From Bifidobacterium sp. ESL0763 (GTDB taxonomy: Bacteria; Actinomycetota; Actinomycetes; Actinomycetales; Bifidobacteriaceae), in the NCBI RefSeq assembly GCF_029433395.1, contig NZ_JAQTHW010000001.1, positions 1 to 64,000 of the forward strand: 64,000 nt of DNA, read 5' to 3'. Position numbers and translations under genes: made by a program. Under the pieces are notes generated by a model. That model had not been told where the DNA came from. It did no database searches and saw only the letters and a list, made by a program, of their open reading frames with translations. Positions 45,085-54,650 of this stretch are shown in pieces; within the stretch, counting starts at the first letter, position 1; each line of letters opens with the position of its first letter.

Positions 45085-47531
45085 GTTCTTCAGTAGGCCA
45101 CAACTCCCTGGTGATGGCCGTGGGGACGGCGGCATCGCGCGTGACCGGCCAGGTCCGCACCATCCTGCTCGCCGCCGCCTTGGGCACCACCGGCCTCGCC
45201 GCCAACGCCTACCAGGCCGGCTCCACCCTGCCGCAGGTCGTCTTCACGCTGGTCTCGGGCGGCATCTTCAACGCCGTGCTCGTCCCCCAGATCGTGCGCA
45301 CGCTCAAGGCCAAGGACGCCGAGGACCGGCTCAACAAGCTCATCACCTTCGCCATCATCCTGCTGCTCGGCGTCACCGCGCTCATCGGCTTGCTCACCCC
45401 GCTGCTCGTACGCCTCTACGTCAACAGCAGCGAGGACATGCTGGCGCTGACCACCTCGTTCACCCTCTGGTGCGTGCCGCAGATCTTCTTCTATGGTCTC
45501 TACACCCTGCTCGGCCAGATCCTCGCCGCGAAGGACCATTTCGGCACCTACGCATGGAGCTCGGTGGGCGCCAACGTGATCAGCTGCATCGGCCTGACCG
45601 CGTTCATCGTGGTGTTCGGCCGCGCCAGCCACCAGCCGCTCGACTATTGGACCACCGGCAAGATCGCGCTCACCGCGGGCACCTGGACGCTGGGCGTCGC
45701 CTTCCAGGCCCTCATCCTCTTCGCGCCGCTGACCCGCATCGGCTTGCGCTACCGGCCGAGCTGGGGCATCCACGGCATCGGCCTGCGCTCGATGGGCTCC
45801 GTGGCGGCCTGGGGCGTGGGCATCGTGGTCATCGACCAGATCGCCAACGTCATCTACCAGCGCGTGCTCACCAGCATCCCCGGCCGGGCCATGGCGCAGC
45901 TGCATATCAGCGAGTTCGACGTGGCCGGCAACGCCAGCTACCAGAACGCCAACACCATCGACCTGCTGCCCTATTCGCTTATCGCGGTGTCGGTGGCGAC
46001 GGCCGTCTTCCCCAAGATCGCGCAGGCCATCGCCGACCGTGACGTCGACTCCGCCCGCGCCGACCTGAGCCAGTCGTGGCGCAACGTGTGGCTGATGATG
46101 TGCTTCTTTACCGTCGCCTTCGTGGTCATGCCCGTGCCGATCACCCTGGCGCTGCTGCCGTCAATCAGCGTCAAGGAGGCGGTGCTCATCGCGGGGCCGC
46201 TGATGTTCCTGTCGCTCGGGCTGCCGTTCTCCTCCACCTATCTGATCGTGCAGCGAACGTTCTACGCCTTCGAGGACGGCTTCCATCCCTTCCTTTTCAT
46301 CGCGGTGCAGTCGGGTATCCAGGTGGTGCTGCTGCTGGCCGGCACCCTCGTCATCTCGCCGTTCAACTGGGCCTCGCTCACCGCCTTCGTGCTCTCCGCC
46401 AGCTATGTGCTGTCATACCCGATGCTGTTCGCGATGCTGCGCAGGCGTTTCAACGGCACGCTTGACGGGCGTAGAATCGGGACTACGTTTGTCAAAGGAA
46501 TTATCGCTTCGGCCATCGCGATAATCGGCGGTCTCGTCATGCGCCATCCGACGTATGCGCTGTTCCGCGCCGACATCGAGACCGGCACCGGCGTGCGAGG
46601 AGGGCACATGAACTGGTTCCAGGCGGTTGGCACCTGCGTGGTGCTCACCATCATCATCCTGCTGCTCTATGTGGGCACGCTCTCGATCCTGCGCACCCGC
46701 GAGCTGGCCACGTTCGTCGACGGGGTGGCGGCCCGCTTCGGACGCGTCGCGCCGGCGGAGCCCGACATGGCGAACATGGCCGACCAGCCGGCGGCCGCGA
46801 ACCAGGGTTCCAGCCTGTTCGACGGCGATATGCGTCCCGATGGATCCTCTGATCTCAACGCTTCCGACGACTTCGGCGAGACCGGCGAGCCTGCCGATGG
46901 CATCGATGCCGACGATTCTGCGCCGATGCCCATCGACGTCCAAGGCGTGAGCATCCCGCGCAACGCCCCCGCACGCCACCACGCCGAAGTGCCGGTCGAC
47001 CCGTTGGAGGCCAAGGTGCGCAAGGCGGCCGCAGGCCCGGTGTCGGAGGAATCCGAGGACGCGCTGAAGCAGGCTCTGGATACCGACGTGCCGGATGTCC
47101 AGTTCCCCGCGTTCCCCTCGCTGGACGAAGACGATCTCTCGCTTGACTGGCCCAGGCCGAATCCCGTGGTCGACGACAGCGCCGATTTCTCCTATCCGCT
47201 GGAGCCGACCGAACCCGTGCGGCAGACCCACCCCAGGGATCTCATCAGCCCGCAGGGAGCCCGGCACGGCGCCGACACCCGCGAGGCGAACGGCGCGAAC
47301 GGCCGAGTTCCGCTCCCCAGCCGGCCCCAGAGCCAACCGCAAACCCAGGACCAGACCCAGACCCAAAACCGCTCCGAGCGCCGGGATCGGCAGCCCGACG
47401 CCGGGCCCGGGAACGCCGCCGCCCACGACCCGCACGACCTGGGCTGGCTCACCCCGGAAGCCCTGCATCTGCCCGCCGATTTCGACGACGGCTTCGATCC
47501 CTCGGCGCCCGCCAGGCACGGCGCCGAATAG
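45081..47531 (+). CDS. murJ: Lipid II flippase
   Basis: 816 residues. MATE-like MurJ core (about 1-545, 14 or so membrane helices) beginning with the typical SVGHNSLVMAVGTAASRVTGQVRT and LVSGGIFNAVLVPQI. It flips lipid-linked peptidoglycan precursor across the membrane. A cytoplasmic Pro/Asp/Gln-rich tail of about 260 residues follows, ending in QPQTQDQTQTQNRSERR and related sequence. In mycobacteria the equivalent tail region is a pseudokinase; here the pseudokinase is a separate downstream gene. ATG 45081 overlaps the upstream stop by 4 nt. Confidence 0.92.
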   Translation: MSSSVGHNSLVMAVGTAASRVTGQVRTILLAAALGTTGLAANAYQAGSTLPQVVFTLVSGGIFNAVLVPQIVRTLKAKDAEDRLNKLITFAIILLLGVTALIGLLTPLLVRLYVNSSEDMLALTTSFTLWCVPQIFFYGLYTLLGQILAAKDHFGTYAWSSVGANVISCIGLTAFIVVFGRASHQPLDYWTTGKIALTAGTWTLGVAFQALILFAPLTRIGLRYRPSWGIHGIGLRSMGSVAAWGVGIVVIDQIANVIYQRVLTSIPGRAMAQLHISEFDVAGNASYQNANTIDLLPYSLIAVSVATAVFPKIAQAIADRDVDSARADLSQSWRNVWLMMCFFTVAFVVMPVPITLALLPSISVKEAVLIAGPLMFLSLGLPFSSTYLIVQRTFYAFEDGFHPFLFIAVQSGIQVVLLLAGTLVISPFNWASLTAFVLSASYVLSYPMLFAMLRRRFNGTLDGRRIGTTFVKGIIASAIAIIGGLVMRHPTYALFRADIETGTGVRGGHMNWFQAVGTCVVLTIIILLLYVGTLSILRTRELATFVDGVAARFGRVAPAEPDMANMADQPAAANQGSSLFDGDMRPDGSSDLNASDDFGETGEPADGIDADDSAPMPIDVQGVSIPRNAPARHHAEVPVDPLEAKVRKAAAGPVSEESEDALKQALDTDVPDVQFPAFPSLDEDDLSLDWPRPNPVVDDSADFSYPLEPTEPVRQTHPRDLISPQGARHGADTREANGANGRVPLPSRPQSQPQTQDQTQTQNRSERRDRQPDAGPGNAAAHDPHDLGWLTPEALHLPADFDDGFDPSAPARHGAE

Positions 47532-47684
47532 CGCGAGGCGACGCGCGCACGGCATCGCCGTACACCTTTTCACAAAACCTTGCCAGAACAGCGGGCCCCA
47601 GGGATACCCGCACGGATAGAATGAGAACGGCGAAAGCGACCGTTCGCTCGCCGGACCATCCAACCCCACGAAGTAGAGACCACC

Positions 47685-50060
47685 ATGAAGCCACAGCTCG
47701 GAGACATCATCAGCAACCGCTATACGTTGGTGTCGCTGTTGCGCAGCGTTCCCGGCCTCGAGGCGTGGAAGGTCAACGACCGCATGCTGGCGCGCGACTG
47801 CCAGATCTTCATCGTTACCGACAGGACCGTGTTCGCCGGCTTCGAGGCGATTTCCTCGTCACTGGTCCTTTCGCGCAACACGCATTTCACCAAGGTCAAC
47901 CAGATGAAGCACTCGGGCGAGGTGCCCCTGCTCATCACCCGGCTCGACGAGGGTCTGAGCCTCAACGCCTACCTCGGCGGGGAAAGCAAGCGCAAGCTGG
48001 ACTACGAGGCCATGCGCTCCATCGTCGGCGAGACGGCCACCGCCCTGCAGTTCCTGCTCGATGACGACCTGGAGTTCAACGCGCTGAGCACCGACATCGT
48101 GCGCATCACCCCGGCGGGCGTCCAGATTGCGGACGCGCCGCTCGTCGGCCTGCTCAAGAACACCGCGAAGACGCCGAAGATGGCGCCCGAGGAAATCGCC
48201 GTCCACCAGATCGCCGCGCTGCTCTACGCGATGGTGACCGGCCAGCGGACCGGTGCCATCAACGGCTACGACCTTTCGGCGCTGGGGGAGAAGGTGCCCG
48301 AGGAGTTCCACGTCATCTGCGAACGCGGCCTGACGGTGAGCTACAGCAACGACAAGCCGACGATTCCCATGGTCTCGCTGGCCGAGCTCATAGCGCTGCT
48401 GGGCGACTGGAAGCCGGTGGCGGAGCTGGACAAGTCCGAGATCGATCTGCCGAGCGTCGACGGGCCCGCCTCCATCAGCAGGGTGGCGCTGCGCCGCAGC
48501 GACCGCGCCGCGATCGTCGCGTTCCCGGAGGGGCTGGTGCAGAGCCAGGCCCAGTTCAGGGCGAGCAAGGGCGCCGGTGCGGGGGCCGCCGTGGCAGGTG
48601 CGGCCATGGCCGGCGGCAACGCCAACCGCGGGCGTAAAGGTACCGCGGGGCACGGCGATGACGGCAACGCGAACGTTGACCGGAACGGCGGCAACGCCGT
48701 CAACGGCAAGAGCAATGGCTCGCAGGGCCAGGGCGCTCGGAATGTCAATAACGCCAACCGTCCCGGTGACCGTGGGCAGACCGCGTCCGTACCGATGGCC
48801 AATGGCGACGGTCGCGCGGCGGCTCCGGCCGGCAACGCCAGCCAGGCCAATGGCGACAACGACGCGAACGCCGGCACCGCATCGAACGCTTCCAACGAAT
48901 CCCAGGCGCACCAGCCAGCCGACAAGTCCAGGAAGTGGTGGGGCAAGCCGCGCAACCACGAGCACAAGCCGGCACGGCGCGACGACGCGAGCATGGACCT
49001 GCACGACCTGACGGCCGCGGAGATGGCGGACGTCTTCAAGTCCTTCGATTCCACCGCCGACGACTCGATCTTCCCCGATTTCGCGCAGTCGCCGGACATG
49101 GGCACGACCACCAATCCGACCATGCAGTTCGACTTCTCCACCCGCGTCGGCGACGGCGCCCCCGAAGACGACCTGGACGAGCAGGAGGTCAACAGCCACC
49201 AGTTCGAGGCCACCGGCCGCATCCCCATGATGGACGAGAACGGCATGGAGATCCTGCCCGGCGACGAGTCGGCCAGGGCGCTCGAGGCCGAACGGGAGGC
49301 CATCGAGGAAGCGAACCCCGTAACGCCGCCGAGCTTCACTCCGAAGTCCTCGCCGGCCCCGCGCAAGGAGCCCAAGGACATCGCCGACGCCCGGCTCTTC
49401 GGCAGGTTCACCACCAAGATGGTGGCTATCGTCGCCGTGGTGGTCCTCATCGTCGCAGCCCTCGGCGTGGCGGTCTACGCGCTGTCCAACAAGCCCGGCA
49501 AGGACCATTCGTCCTCCGTGTCGAACCCATGGCCCGACATGAACGTCGACAAGGTCCCGTTCGGCGGCGACGCCGATTCCAACGGCAGCAACGGAGGCAA
49601 CGGCGGCTCGAAGAGTGGCGACAAGGCGAAGAGCGGCCAGCACAAGGCCAAGTCGCACGCCAAGGACGGCAAGGCCGGCACCTCCGACAAGCGCTCCAAG
49701 TCCGTGCCGAAACCGGCCGCGCCGGCGAACAGCACCCCGTTCGACATCGACAAGCAGGAGTTCCTCACCAATCCCGCGGGCCAGCAGGGCTACGGCTACT
49801 ACATGCACCTGAGCCAGCCGCAGGACGTCTACCGCTTCGTGGTCAGGATCCGCTCCTCGGGCGGCAACGCCTTCCTGATCGCCGGCTCGAACCACGACCC
49901 CACGCAGGGCCAGCAGGTCGCGCAGTTCAGCTTCGACGCCAGCGGCACCACCGACGTCAAGCTCAAGAAGAAGGTGAACACGCAGGACTTCATCCTGTGG
50001 GTCCCCGCCTCGTCGCTGCCCAACAACCAGCTCTATATTGAAAAGGTACAGTTCTTCTAA
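47685..50060 (+). CDS. Membrane pseudokinase associated with MurJ
   Basis: 791 residues. Residues about 8-240 follow a protein-kinase outline (ISNRYTLVSLLRSVPGLEAWKVND ... LLYAMVTGQ) but there is no HRD and no DFG: the equivalent segments read FNALSTDIVRI and VQIADAPLV, so it should be catalytically dead. A long low-complexity Asn/Gly/Ala linker (about 300-410) and acidic stretch follow, one membrane helix near 580-600 (MVAIVAVVVLIVAALGVAVYAL), and a C-terminal extracytoplasmic jelly-roll-like domain (YMHLSQPQDVYRFVVRI). The arrangement matches the MviN pseudokinase module of mycobacteria, here split from MurJ. Probably controls flippase recruitment. Confidence 0.8.
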   Translation: MKPQLGDIISNRYTLVSLLRSVPGLEAWKVNDRMLARDCQIFIVTDRTVFAGFEAISSSLVLSRNTHFTKVNQMKHSGEVPLLITRLDEGLSLNAYLGGESKRKLDYEAMRSIVGETATALQFLLDDDLEFNALSTDIVRITPAGVQIADAPLVGLLKNTAKTPKMAPEEIAVHQIAALLYAMVTGQRTGAINGYDLSALGEKVPEEFHVICERGLTVSYSNDKPTIPMVSLAELIALLGDWKPVAELDKSEIDLPSVDGPASISRVALRRSDRAAIVAFPEGLVQSQAQFRASKGAGAGAAVAGAAMAGGNANRGRKGTAGHGDDGNANVDRNGGNAVNGKSNGSQGQGARNVNNANRPGDRGQTASVPMANGDGRAAAPAGNASQANGDNDANAGTASNASNESQAHQPADKSRKWWGKPRNHEHKPARRDDASMDLHDLTAAEMADVFKSFDSTADDSIFPDFAQSPDMGTTTNPTMQFDFSTRVGDGAPEDDLDEQEVNSHQFEATGRIPMMDENGMEILPGDESARALEAEREAIEEANPVTPPSFTPKSSPAPRKEPKDIADARLFGRFTTKMVAIVAVVVLIVAALGVAVYALSNKPGKDHSSSVSNPWPDMNVDKVPFGGDADSNGSNGGNGGSKSGDKAKSGQHKAKSHAKDGKAGTSDKRSKSVPKPAAPANSTPFDIDKQEFLTNPAGQQGYGYYMHLSQPQDVYRFVVRIRSSGGNAFLIAGSNHDPTQGQQVAQFSFDASGTTDVKLKKKVNTQDFILWVPASSLPNNQLYIEKVQFF

Positions 50061-50099
50061 GGCGCAGGCGAGCACGGCCGCCGGGCGGGAGGCGAGACG

Positions 50100-50738
50100 A
50101 TGACGACAAGTGACGAACGCCGACATCGGCGTCGCCGGCTCGCGTTGGCGGCCGCGGTCGCGTTCGCTTTGGGCTGCGTCCTGTTCGTACTTAGCGTGAT
50201 CGACCCGACGTTCGTCTTCTTCGGCGTCGCCGTGACGGCGAGGACCGGCGGGACGGCCGCGTTCGTGTTCTGGCTGCTCACCATCGCCCTCTTCCTGCTT
50301 TCGGTGGGGCTGCTGGTGGCATATCTCGCGATTCGCGCGCCCAGACGGGCCCGCGTGATCTTCGGCAAGGTCTGTGCCGTGCTGGCCATCATCACCATGG
50401 TGCTGCTCATCTACCAGGTGTGGTGGGTCTTCTGGTCCTTCCAGAACGCCACCGGCGGCGTCAGCGGCTATTACCGGCTGGAACCAGCAAGCCCGCGCGG
50501 CTGCCACGTGGTCGTCGCCCAATCGCCGTCCGCACGCCACGACGACCTCTACCTGCAGCGCCCGTTCTCGCCGGCCATCCATTACTTCCATTCGACGGGC
50601 GACGACAGGAATCTGGACGTGCGATGGAAAGGCGATCGGGCCTACGTCACCGCGGCACCGACGATAAGCAACCTCAACCGCCAACAGCCGTACCAACGAC
50701 CCGCCGACATCACCGTCGTCTCCCCTCAGTGCCGCTGA
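50100..50738 (+). CDS. Hypothetical membrane protein
   Basis: 212 residues with three or four hydrophobic segments in the first 120 (LALAAAVAFALGCVLFVLSV, FVFWLLTIALFLLSVGLLVA, VCAVLAIITMVLLIYQVWWV) and a soluble C-terminal part of about 95 residues (GGVSGYYRLEPASPRGCHVV). I do not recognise the family. GGAGG lies upstream of ATG 50100. It starts 39 nt after the pseudokinase stop and is probably the last gene of that operon. Confidence 0.75.
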   Translation: MTTSDERRHRRRRLALAAAVAFALGCVLFVLSVIDPTFVFFGVAVTARTGGTAAFVFWLLTIALFLLSVGLLVAYLAIRAPRRARVIFGKVCAVLAIITMVLLIYQVWWVFWSFQNATGGVSGYYRLEPASPRGCHVVVAQSPSARHDDLYLQRPFSPAIHYFHSTGDDRNLDVRWKGDRAYVTAAPTISNLNRQQPYQRPADITVVSPQCR

Positions 50739-50908
50739 AACGTCTTTGTATCCGCCTCGGGGCAATACCAGGCCTCCTGCCGCCAACCGTGACGAAGCGG
50801 TGGCGATTTAGCGGCGGCCATACCGCCGGCTCGGCCCATGAACTAGAGTTTTCGTACGGCTCGCCTCACGCGGGCGACACCATAATCGAAGCATAAGAAG
50901 GATCGGCA

Positions 50909-52243
50909 ATGCCAACTGTCAACAACGACATGCAACAAGGCGGCTCGAAGGTCATCAAAAGCGACCCGTGGATGGATTCCTACGCCGCCCGGGCCGACAA
51001 CATGCGCGCCTCCGAGATCCGCGCCCTCTTCGCCACGGCCTCGCGTCCGGACGTCGTCTCGCTGGCCGGCGGCATGCCCTATCTCGACTACCTGCCGTTC
51101 AAGGAGCTTTCCGAGCTCATCGGCAAGATGCTGCTCGACAAGGGCGACGTGGCCTGGCAGTATGGCTCGGCGCAGGGCGACCCTCATCTGCGCGAGGACG
51201 TGCTGCAGATCATGGCGCTCGAGGGCATCAAGGACGTGCAGCCCGACGACGTGGTCATCTCCAACGGCTCGCAGAACGCCATCGACCTGGTCACGCGCAT
51301 CATGTGCGACCCGGGCGACGTGGTGATCACGGAGGCCCCGAACTACGTGGGTGCGCTGGGCGTTTTCGCCTCCTTCCAGGTCGAGGTGGTCAACGCGATG
51401 ACCGACGCCGACGGCCTGATCCCCGAGTCATTCGAGGAGACCATCGTCGCGGCCAAGAAGGCCGGCAAGAAGGTTAAGTTCCTTTACACCGTACCCAATT
51501 TCCACAACCCCGCCGGCGTGACCATGAGCGTGGAGCGCCGCCCGCGCATCCTCGAGATCGCGCGCCGCCACCATGTGCTGGTGGTGGAGGACAACCCTTA
51601 TGGCCTGCTCGGTTTCGACGGCCAGACCTACCCGGCGCTGCGCTCGATGGACGCCGAGAACGTGGTCTACCTCTCCAGCTTCTCCAAGATCATCGCGCCG
51701 GGCATGCGCATCGCGTGGATCGTGGCGCCCACCGGCATCCGCAAGAAGCTCATCCTGGCCAACGAGGCATCGATCCTCTGCCCGCCGAACATGAGCCAGA
51801 TGACCATCACCACCTACCTCGACAACTTCGACTGGAAGAAGCAGATCAGCCAGTACCGCGGCATGTACAAGGAGCGCTGCGACACCATGGACGCGGCGCT
51901 GAAGAAGTACCTGCCATACTGCTCTTGGAACAAGCCCAAGGGCGGCTTCTACATCTGGCTGAAGATCCCGGAGGGGCTCAATTCCAAGGAGATGCTGCCG
52001 CGTGCCATCACCGCCAAGGTCGCTTACGTGGCCGGCACCGGCTTCTACCTCGACGGCAGCGGCACGCACCATATGCGCCTGTCGTTCTGCTACCCGACCC
52101 CGGAGAAGATCACCATCGGCATCCAGCGCCTGGCGGGCGTGATGAACAACGAGCTGAAGACCGCCGAGCTCTTCGGCCAGGCGGGCGTCGAGGCCGCCGG
52201 CAACGGCGATTCGGCTGCGGACGGCCACAACGGAAAGCACTGA
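50909..52243 (+). CDS. PLP-dependent class I/II aminotransferase
   Basis: 444 residues, fold type I aminotransferase of the group that includes 2-aminoadipate/aromatic (LysN-like) enzymes and the catalytic part of MocR regulators, here without a DNA-binding domain. PLP lysine near 260 in SSFSKIIAPGMRIAW; GSQNAIDLV, NFHNPAGVTMS and VVEDNPYG are family blocks. The amino donor/acceptor cannot be told. AAGGA precedes ATG 50909, and ddl starts 10 nt after its stop, so both are co-transcribed. A role in D-Ala or cell-wall amino acid supply is only suggested by that. Confidence 0.85.
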   Translation: MPTVNNDMQQGGSKVIKSDPWMDSYAARADNMRASEIRALFATASRPDVVSLAGGMPYLDYLPFKELSELIGKMLLDKGDVAWQYGSAQGDPHLREDVLQIMALEGIKDVQPDDVVISNGSQNAIDLVTRIMCDPGDVVITEAPNYVGALGVFASFQVEVVNAMTDADGLIPESFEETIVAAKKAGKKVKFLYTVPNFHNPAGVTMSVERRPRILEIARRHHVLVVEDNPYGLLGFDGQTYPALRSMDAENVVYLSSFSKIIAPGMRIAWIVAPTGIRKKLILANEASILCPPNMSQMTITTYLDNFDWKKQISQYRGMYKERCDTMDAALKKYLPYCSWNKPKGGFYIWLKIPEGLNSKEMLPRAITAKVAYVAGTGFYLDGSGTHHMRLSFCYPTPEKITIGIQRLAGVMNNELKTAELFGQAGVEAAGNGDSAADGHNGKH

Positions 52244-52253
52244 GAGGGCAATC

Positions 52254-53282
52254 ATGGCAAAGCACATCAGGAACACCAAACCCCAAGCCAAGGCGAAGGA
52301 CAGCACGCCCATCGACCGCGCGGCCACCAAGGTGCTGGTCATCTGCGGGGGCATGAGCCACGAGCGCGACGTGTCGCTCGCCAGCGGCCACCGCGTCGGC
52401 GGCTACCTCGAGACGGCCGGCTTCGACGTCCGCTTCCACGACATGGACGACGACCTGCTGCCCTATCTGGGCTCGCCCAAGACCCGCCCCGACATCGTCT
52501 GGCCGCTGCTGCACGGGGCCAACGGCGAGGACGGTTCCATCCGCGACATCCTCGAGATGGAGGGGCTGCCCTATATCGGCTCGCGCGCCAAGGCCTCGCG
52601 CACCGCCTGGAGCAAGCCGATCGCCAAGAACGTGGTGCGCAAGCTCGGCGGGCTCTCCACGCCCTATTCGGTCACGCTGCCGGAGTCGATGTTCCGCGAG
52701 CTCGGCGCCAAGAAGGTGGTGGACCTGCTGGTCTCCTCGCTCAAGCTGCCGCTTTTCGTCAAGCCGACGATGGGCGGGTCGGCGATGGGCTGCACCCGCG
52801 TCGACAAGGCCTCGCAGCTGCCGCAGGCCATGGTGGACTGCTTCGCGTACGGTGACGTGGCGCTGGTGGAGCGGGCCGTCATCGGCACCGAGATCTCGGT
52901 CTCCGTGCTCGAGATCGACGGCGAGCCGCTGGCGCTGCCTCCGCTGGAAGTCTCCACGCCCGACGGCGACTACGACTACGAGGCCCGCACCACGCCGGGG
53001 CCCACGGACTTCTACGTGCCCGCCCGCCTGCCGGAGGAGACGCTCAAGGCCGCGCAGGACGCCGCCCTGGCCGCCCACCACACGCTGGGCCTGCGCGACA
53101 TCTCCCGCACCGACTTCATCGTCGACGCCGACGGCACCCCGCAGTTCCTGGAATCGAACGTGGCCCCGGGCATGACCGCCACCTCGCAGCTGCCGCAGGC
53201 CGCGGTGGCCGCCGGACACCATCTGCCCGACCTCTACTCCCAGCTGGTCGAATCGGTTATCCGCCAGCATCGCGCCGAGTAG
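52254..53282 (+). CDS. ddl: D-alanine--D-alanine ligase-like ATP-grasp enzyme
   Basis: 342 residues. ATP-grasp ligase with LVICGGMSHERDVSLASG at the start (serine/His region), KLPLFVKPTMGGSAMGCTRV (ATP loop), FLESNVAPGMTATSQLPQA (metal and D-Ala binding) as in Ddl. It makes the D-Ala-D-Ala dipeptide for peptidoglycan. It is somewhat divergent from standard Ddl in the central domain, so a related D-amino-acid ligase is a minor alternative. GAGAGGGC precedes ATG 52254. It forms an operon with the aminotransferase and ends at a large hairpin. Confidence 0.87.
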   Translation: MAKHIRNTKPQAKAKDSTPIDRAATKVLVICGGMSHERDVSLASGHRVGGYLETAGFDVRFHDMDDDLLPYLGSPKTRPDIVWPLLHGANGEDGSIRDILEMEGLPYIGSRAKASRTAWSKPIAKNVVRKLGGLSTPYSVTLPESMFRELGAKKVVDLLVSSLKLPLFVKPTMGGSAMGCTRVDKASQLPQAMVDCFAYGDVALVERAVIGTEISVSVLEIDGEPLALPPLEVSTPDGDYDYEARTTPGPTDFYVPARLPEETLKAAQDAALAAHHTLGLRDISRTDFIVDADGTPQFLESNVAPGMTATSQLPQAAVAAGHHLPDLYSQLVESVIRQHRAE

Positions 53283-53298
53283 CGACCAACACCCACAC

Positions 53299-53354
53299 GT
53301 CACCGGCCCGAACATGGCGATATCTTGAAATTCCGCCATTTTCGGGCCGGTGAC
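53299..53354. terminator. 21-bp-arm hairpin between convergent ddl and rhomboid genes
   Basis: Arms 53299-53319 and 53334-53354 pair with a single mismatch around a 14-nt loop; each outer end is GTCACCGGCCCGAA or its complement. The arm CGCCATTTTCGGGCC resembles the unit at 33534. It lies between convergent genes and has no long T-run. It could be a bidirectional terminator or a single copy of the intergenic palindrome family. Confidence 0.7.
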
Positions 53355-53391
53355 GTCGTCTCAGCGGCTTGTTTATGGCGCAAGTCCTGAT

Positions 53392-54138
53392 TCACAGCCC
53401 CAGCTGCGCGCGGGACGGCACGCACAGGACGATGACGGCGACCAGCACCACCACCATGGCCGCGCCATAGACCAGCATCCGCACCGTGAGCGTCCGCCTG
53501 CGCAGCGCCGGCACACCGCGCGCCAGCAGCCAGGTGAGCGCCAGACCGACGAGGAAGCCGCCCACATGCGCCTGCCACGCCACGTTCGGCGTGATCAGCG
53601 GCATCGCGAAGTTGATGGCCATGAAGACGACCATCGAGCGGATGTCCTCGCCCGAGCGGCGGAAGACGACGAGCACCGCCGCGAACAGCCCGAACAGCGC
53701 GCCGGACGCCCCGTAGGCCGACATCGCCCAGTTGCCGACCAGCCGGCAGTAGACCACCAGCCCCGCGGCGCCGCCCAGCCCGGAGATGAGGTAGAGCGCC
53801 AGGAAATGCCAGTGGCCCATCAGCTTCTCGAGGAACGGCCCGATCGAGAGCAGCGCGAGCATGTTGAAGAGCACGTGGAGGACCGAGGGGGCGTGCAGGA
53901 ACATCGAGGTGAGCCAGGTCCACGGCTTCACCACCGCCAGCGCCGGGATCATGGCGCCGTTGCTGAGCAGCGCCTCGAACGCGGAGGGCGCGGCGTAGCG
54001 AAGGACGATCTCGACCAGCCACATCGCCACGCACAGGCAGATGATGGCCCATGTGAGCACCGGACCGCCGAGGATCCATTGCGTTTTCAGGTCGCCCCTC
54101 CGGCCCCTGAGGTTGATTCGCCCACCAAAATTCGCCAT
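53392..54138 (-). CDS. Rhomboid family intramembrane serine protease
   Basis: About 248 residues, six or seven membrane segments. Catalytic Ser in AYGASGALFG and His in WQAHVGGFLVGLAL; the L1 loop and HAPSVLHVLFNMLALLSIGPFLE match the family. It cleaves membrane-anchored substrates inside the bilayer; the substrate is unknown. ATG 54138 gives the conserved MANFGGRINLRG start. GTG 54156 is in frame but lies inside the inverted-repeat element (54151-54233), so the element could carry or overlap the promoter. Confidence 0.88.
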   Translation of the reverse strand: MANFGGRINLRGRRGDLKTQWILGGPVLTWAIICLCVAMWLVEIVLRYAAPSAFEALLSNGAMIPALAVVKPWTWLTSMFLHAPSVLHVLFNMLALLSIGPFLEKLMGHWHFLALYLISGLGGAAGLVVYCRLVGNWAMSAYGASGALFGLFAAVLVVFRRSGEDIRSMVVFMAINFAMPLITPNVAWQAHVGGFLVGLALTWLLARGVPALRRRTLTVRMLVYGAAMVVVLVAVIVLCVPSRAQLGL

Positions 54139-54150
54139 TACCTCAGGATA

Positions 54151-54233
54151 GCGCACACACTAACTCGATATACGAAAACAAAACCGCCATTTTCCGCGGC
54201 TCCGATTTCGAATACCACGGTTAGTGTGTGCGC
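54151..54233. repeat. 83-bp element with terminal inverted repeats, copy B
   Basis: Termini GCGCACACACTAAC (54151-54164) and GTTAGTGTGTGCGC (54220-54233) are perfect 14-bp inverted repeats, identical over 13 bp to copy A at 37246-37325. The shared CTCG follows the left end in both. The interiors differ. Copy B sits in the divergent space between the rhomboid and the small membrane-protein genes. Confidence 0.8.
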
Positions 54234-54340
54234 CGTCGGGCTTTCCCTGGCCCTTCCACCCAATCGTCACAAAAAATCGGCTACGATGGGAGTACGTTGG
54301 TTTGAACGTACAAGCCAACTCGTTCTGGAAAGGAGCCGTC

Positions 54341-54556
54341 ATGGAGAACAAGTCTTCTAACGGTTGGAAGTTCTTTGCGCTGCTCTTCGGTGGTCTGCTC
54401 GCCGCGGTCGTCGGTCTCTATATGTACAAGCAGCAGAACCCCGACTACGATCCGTGGGAGGAGCCTTGGGCGAACAGCTCTTCGCCGGTCAATCTCGACC
54501 TCGAGAAGGACGCCGAGCCTACGGCCGACGAGGGCCCGCAAGCCGCAACCGCCTGA
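54341..54556 (+). CDS. Small single-pass membrane protein
   Basis: 71 residues with one membrane helix (FFALLFGGLLAAVVGLYMY) and an acidic C-terminal tail (DLEKDAEPTADEG). Start ATG 54341 has AAAGGAG at 54329-54335. I do not recognise the family with certainty; similar short proteins are annotated only as hypothetical in bifidobacteria. It has its own strong terminator, and its preceding region contains the inverted-repeat element. Confidence 0.8.
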   Translation: MENKSSNGWKFFALLFGGLLAAVVGLYMYKQQNPDYDPWEEPWANSSSPVNLDLEKDAEPTADEGPQAATA

Positions 54557-54582
54557 TTCGTCTCATGCGCAACGCATGAACC

Positions 54583-54614
54583 AAGGGGACTGGCCGATGG
54601 CTGGTCCCCTTTTT
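54583..54614 (+). terminator. Rho-independent terminator
   Basis: Stem AAGGGGAC/GTCCCCTT with an inner GGCC/GGCT stem, followed by TTTTT to 54614. It ends the small membrane-protein gene. Confidence 0.88.
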
Positions 54615-54650
54615 GCTATGCCTTCGCGGCCGGTCGCATCGAATCGGCCG

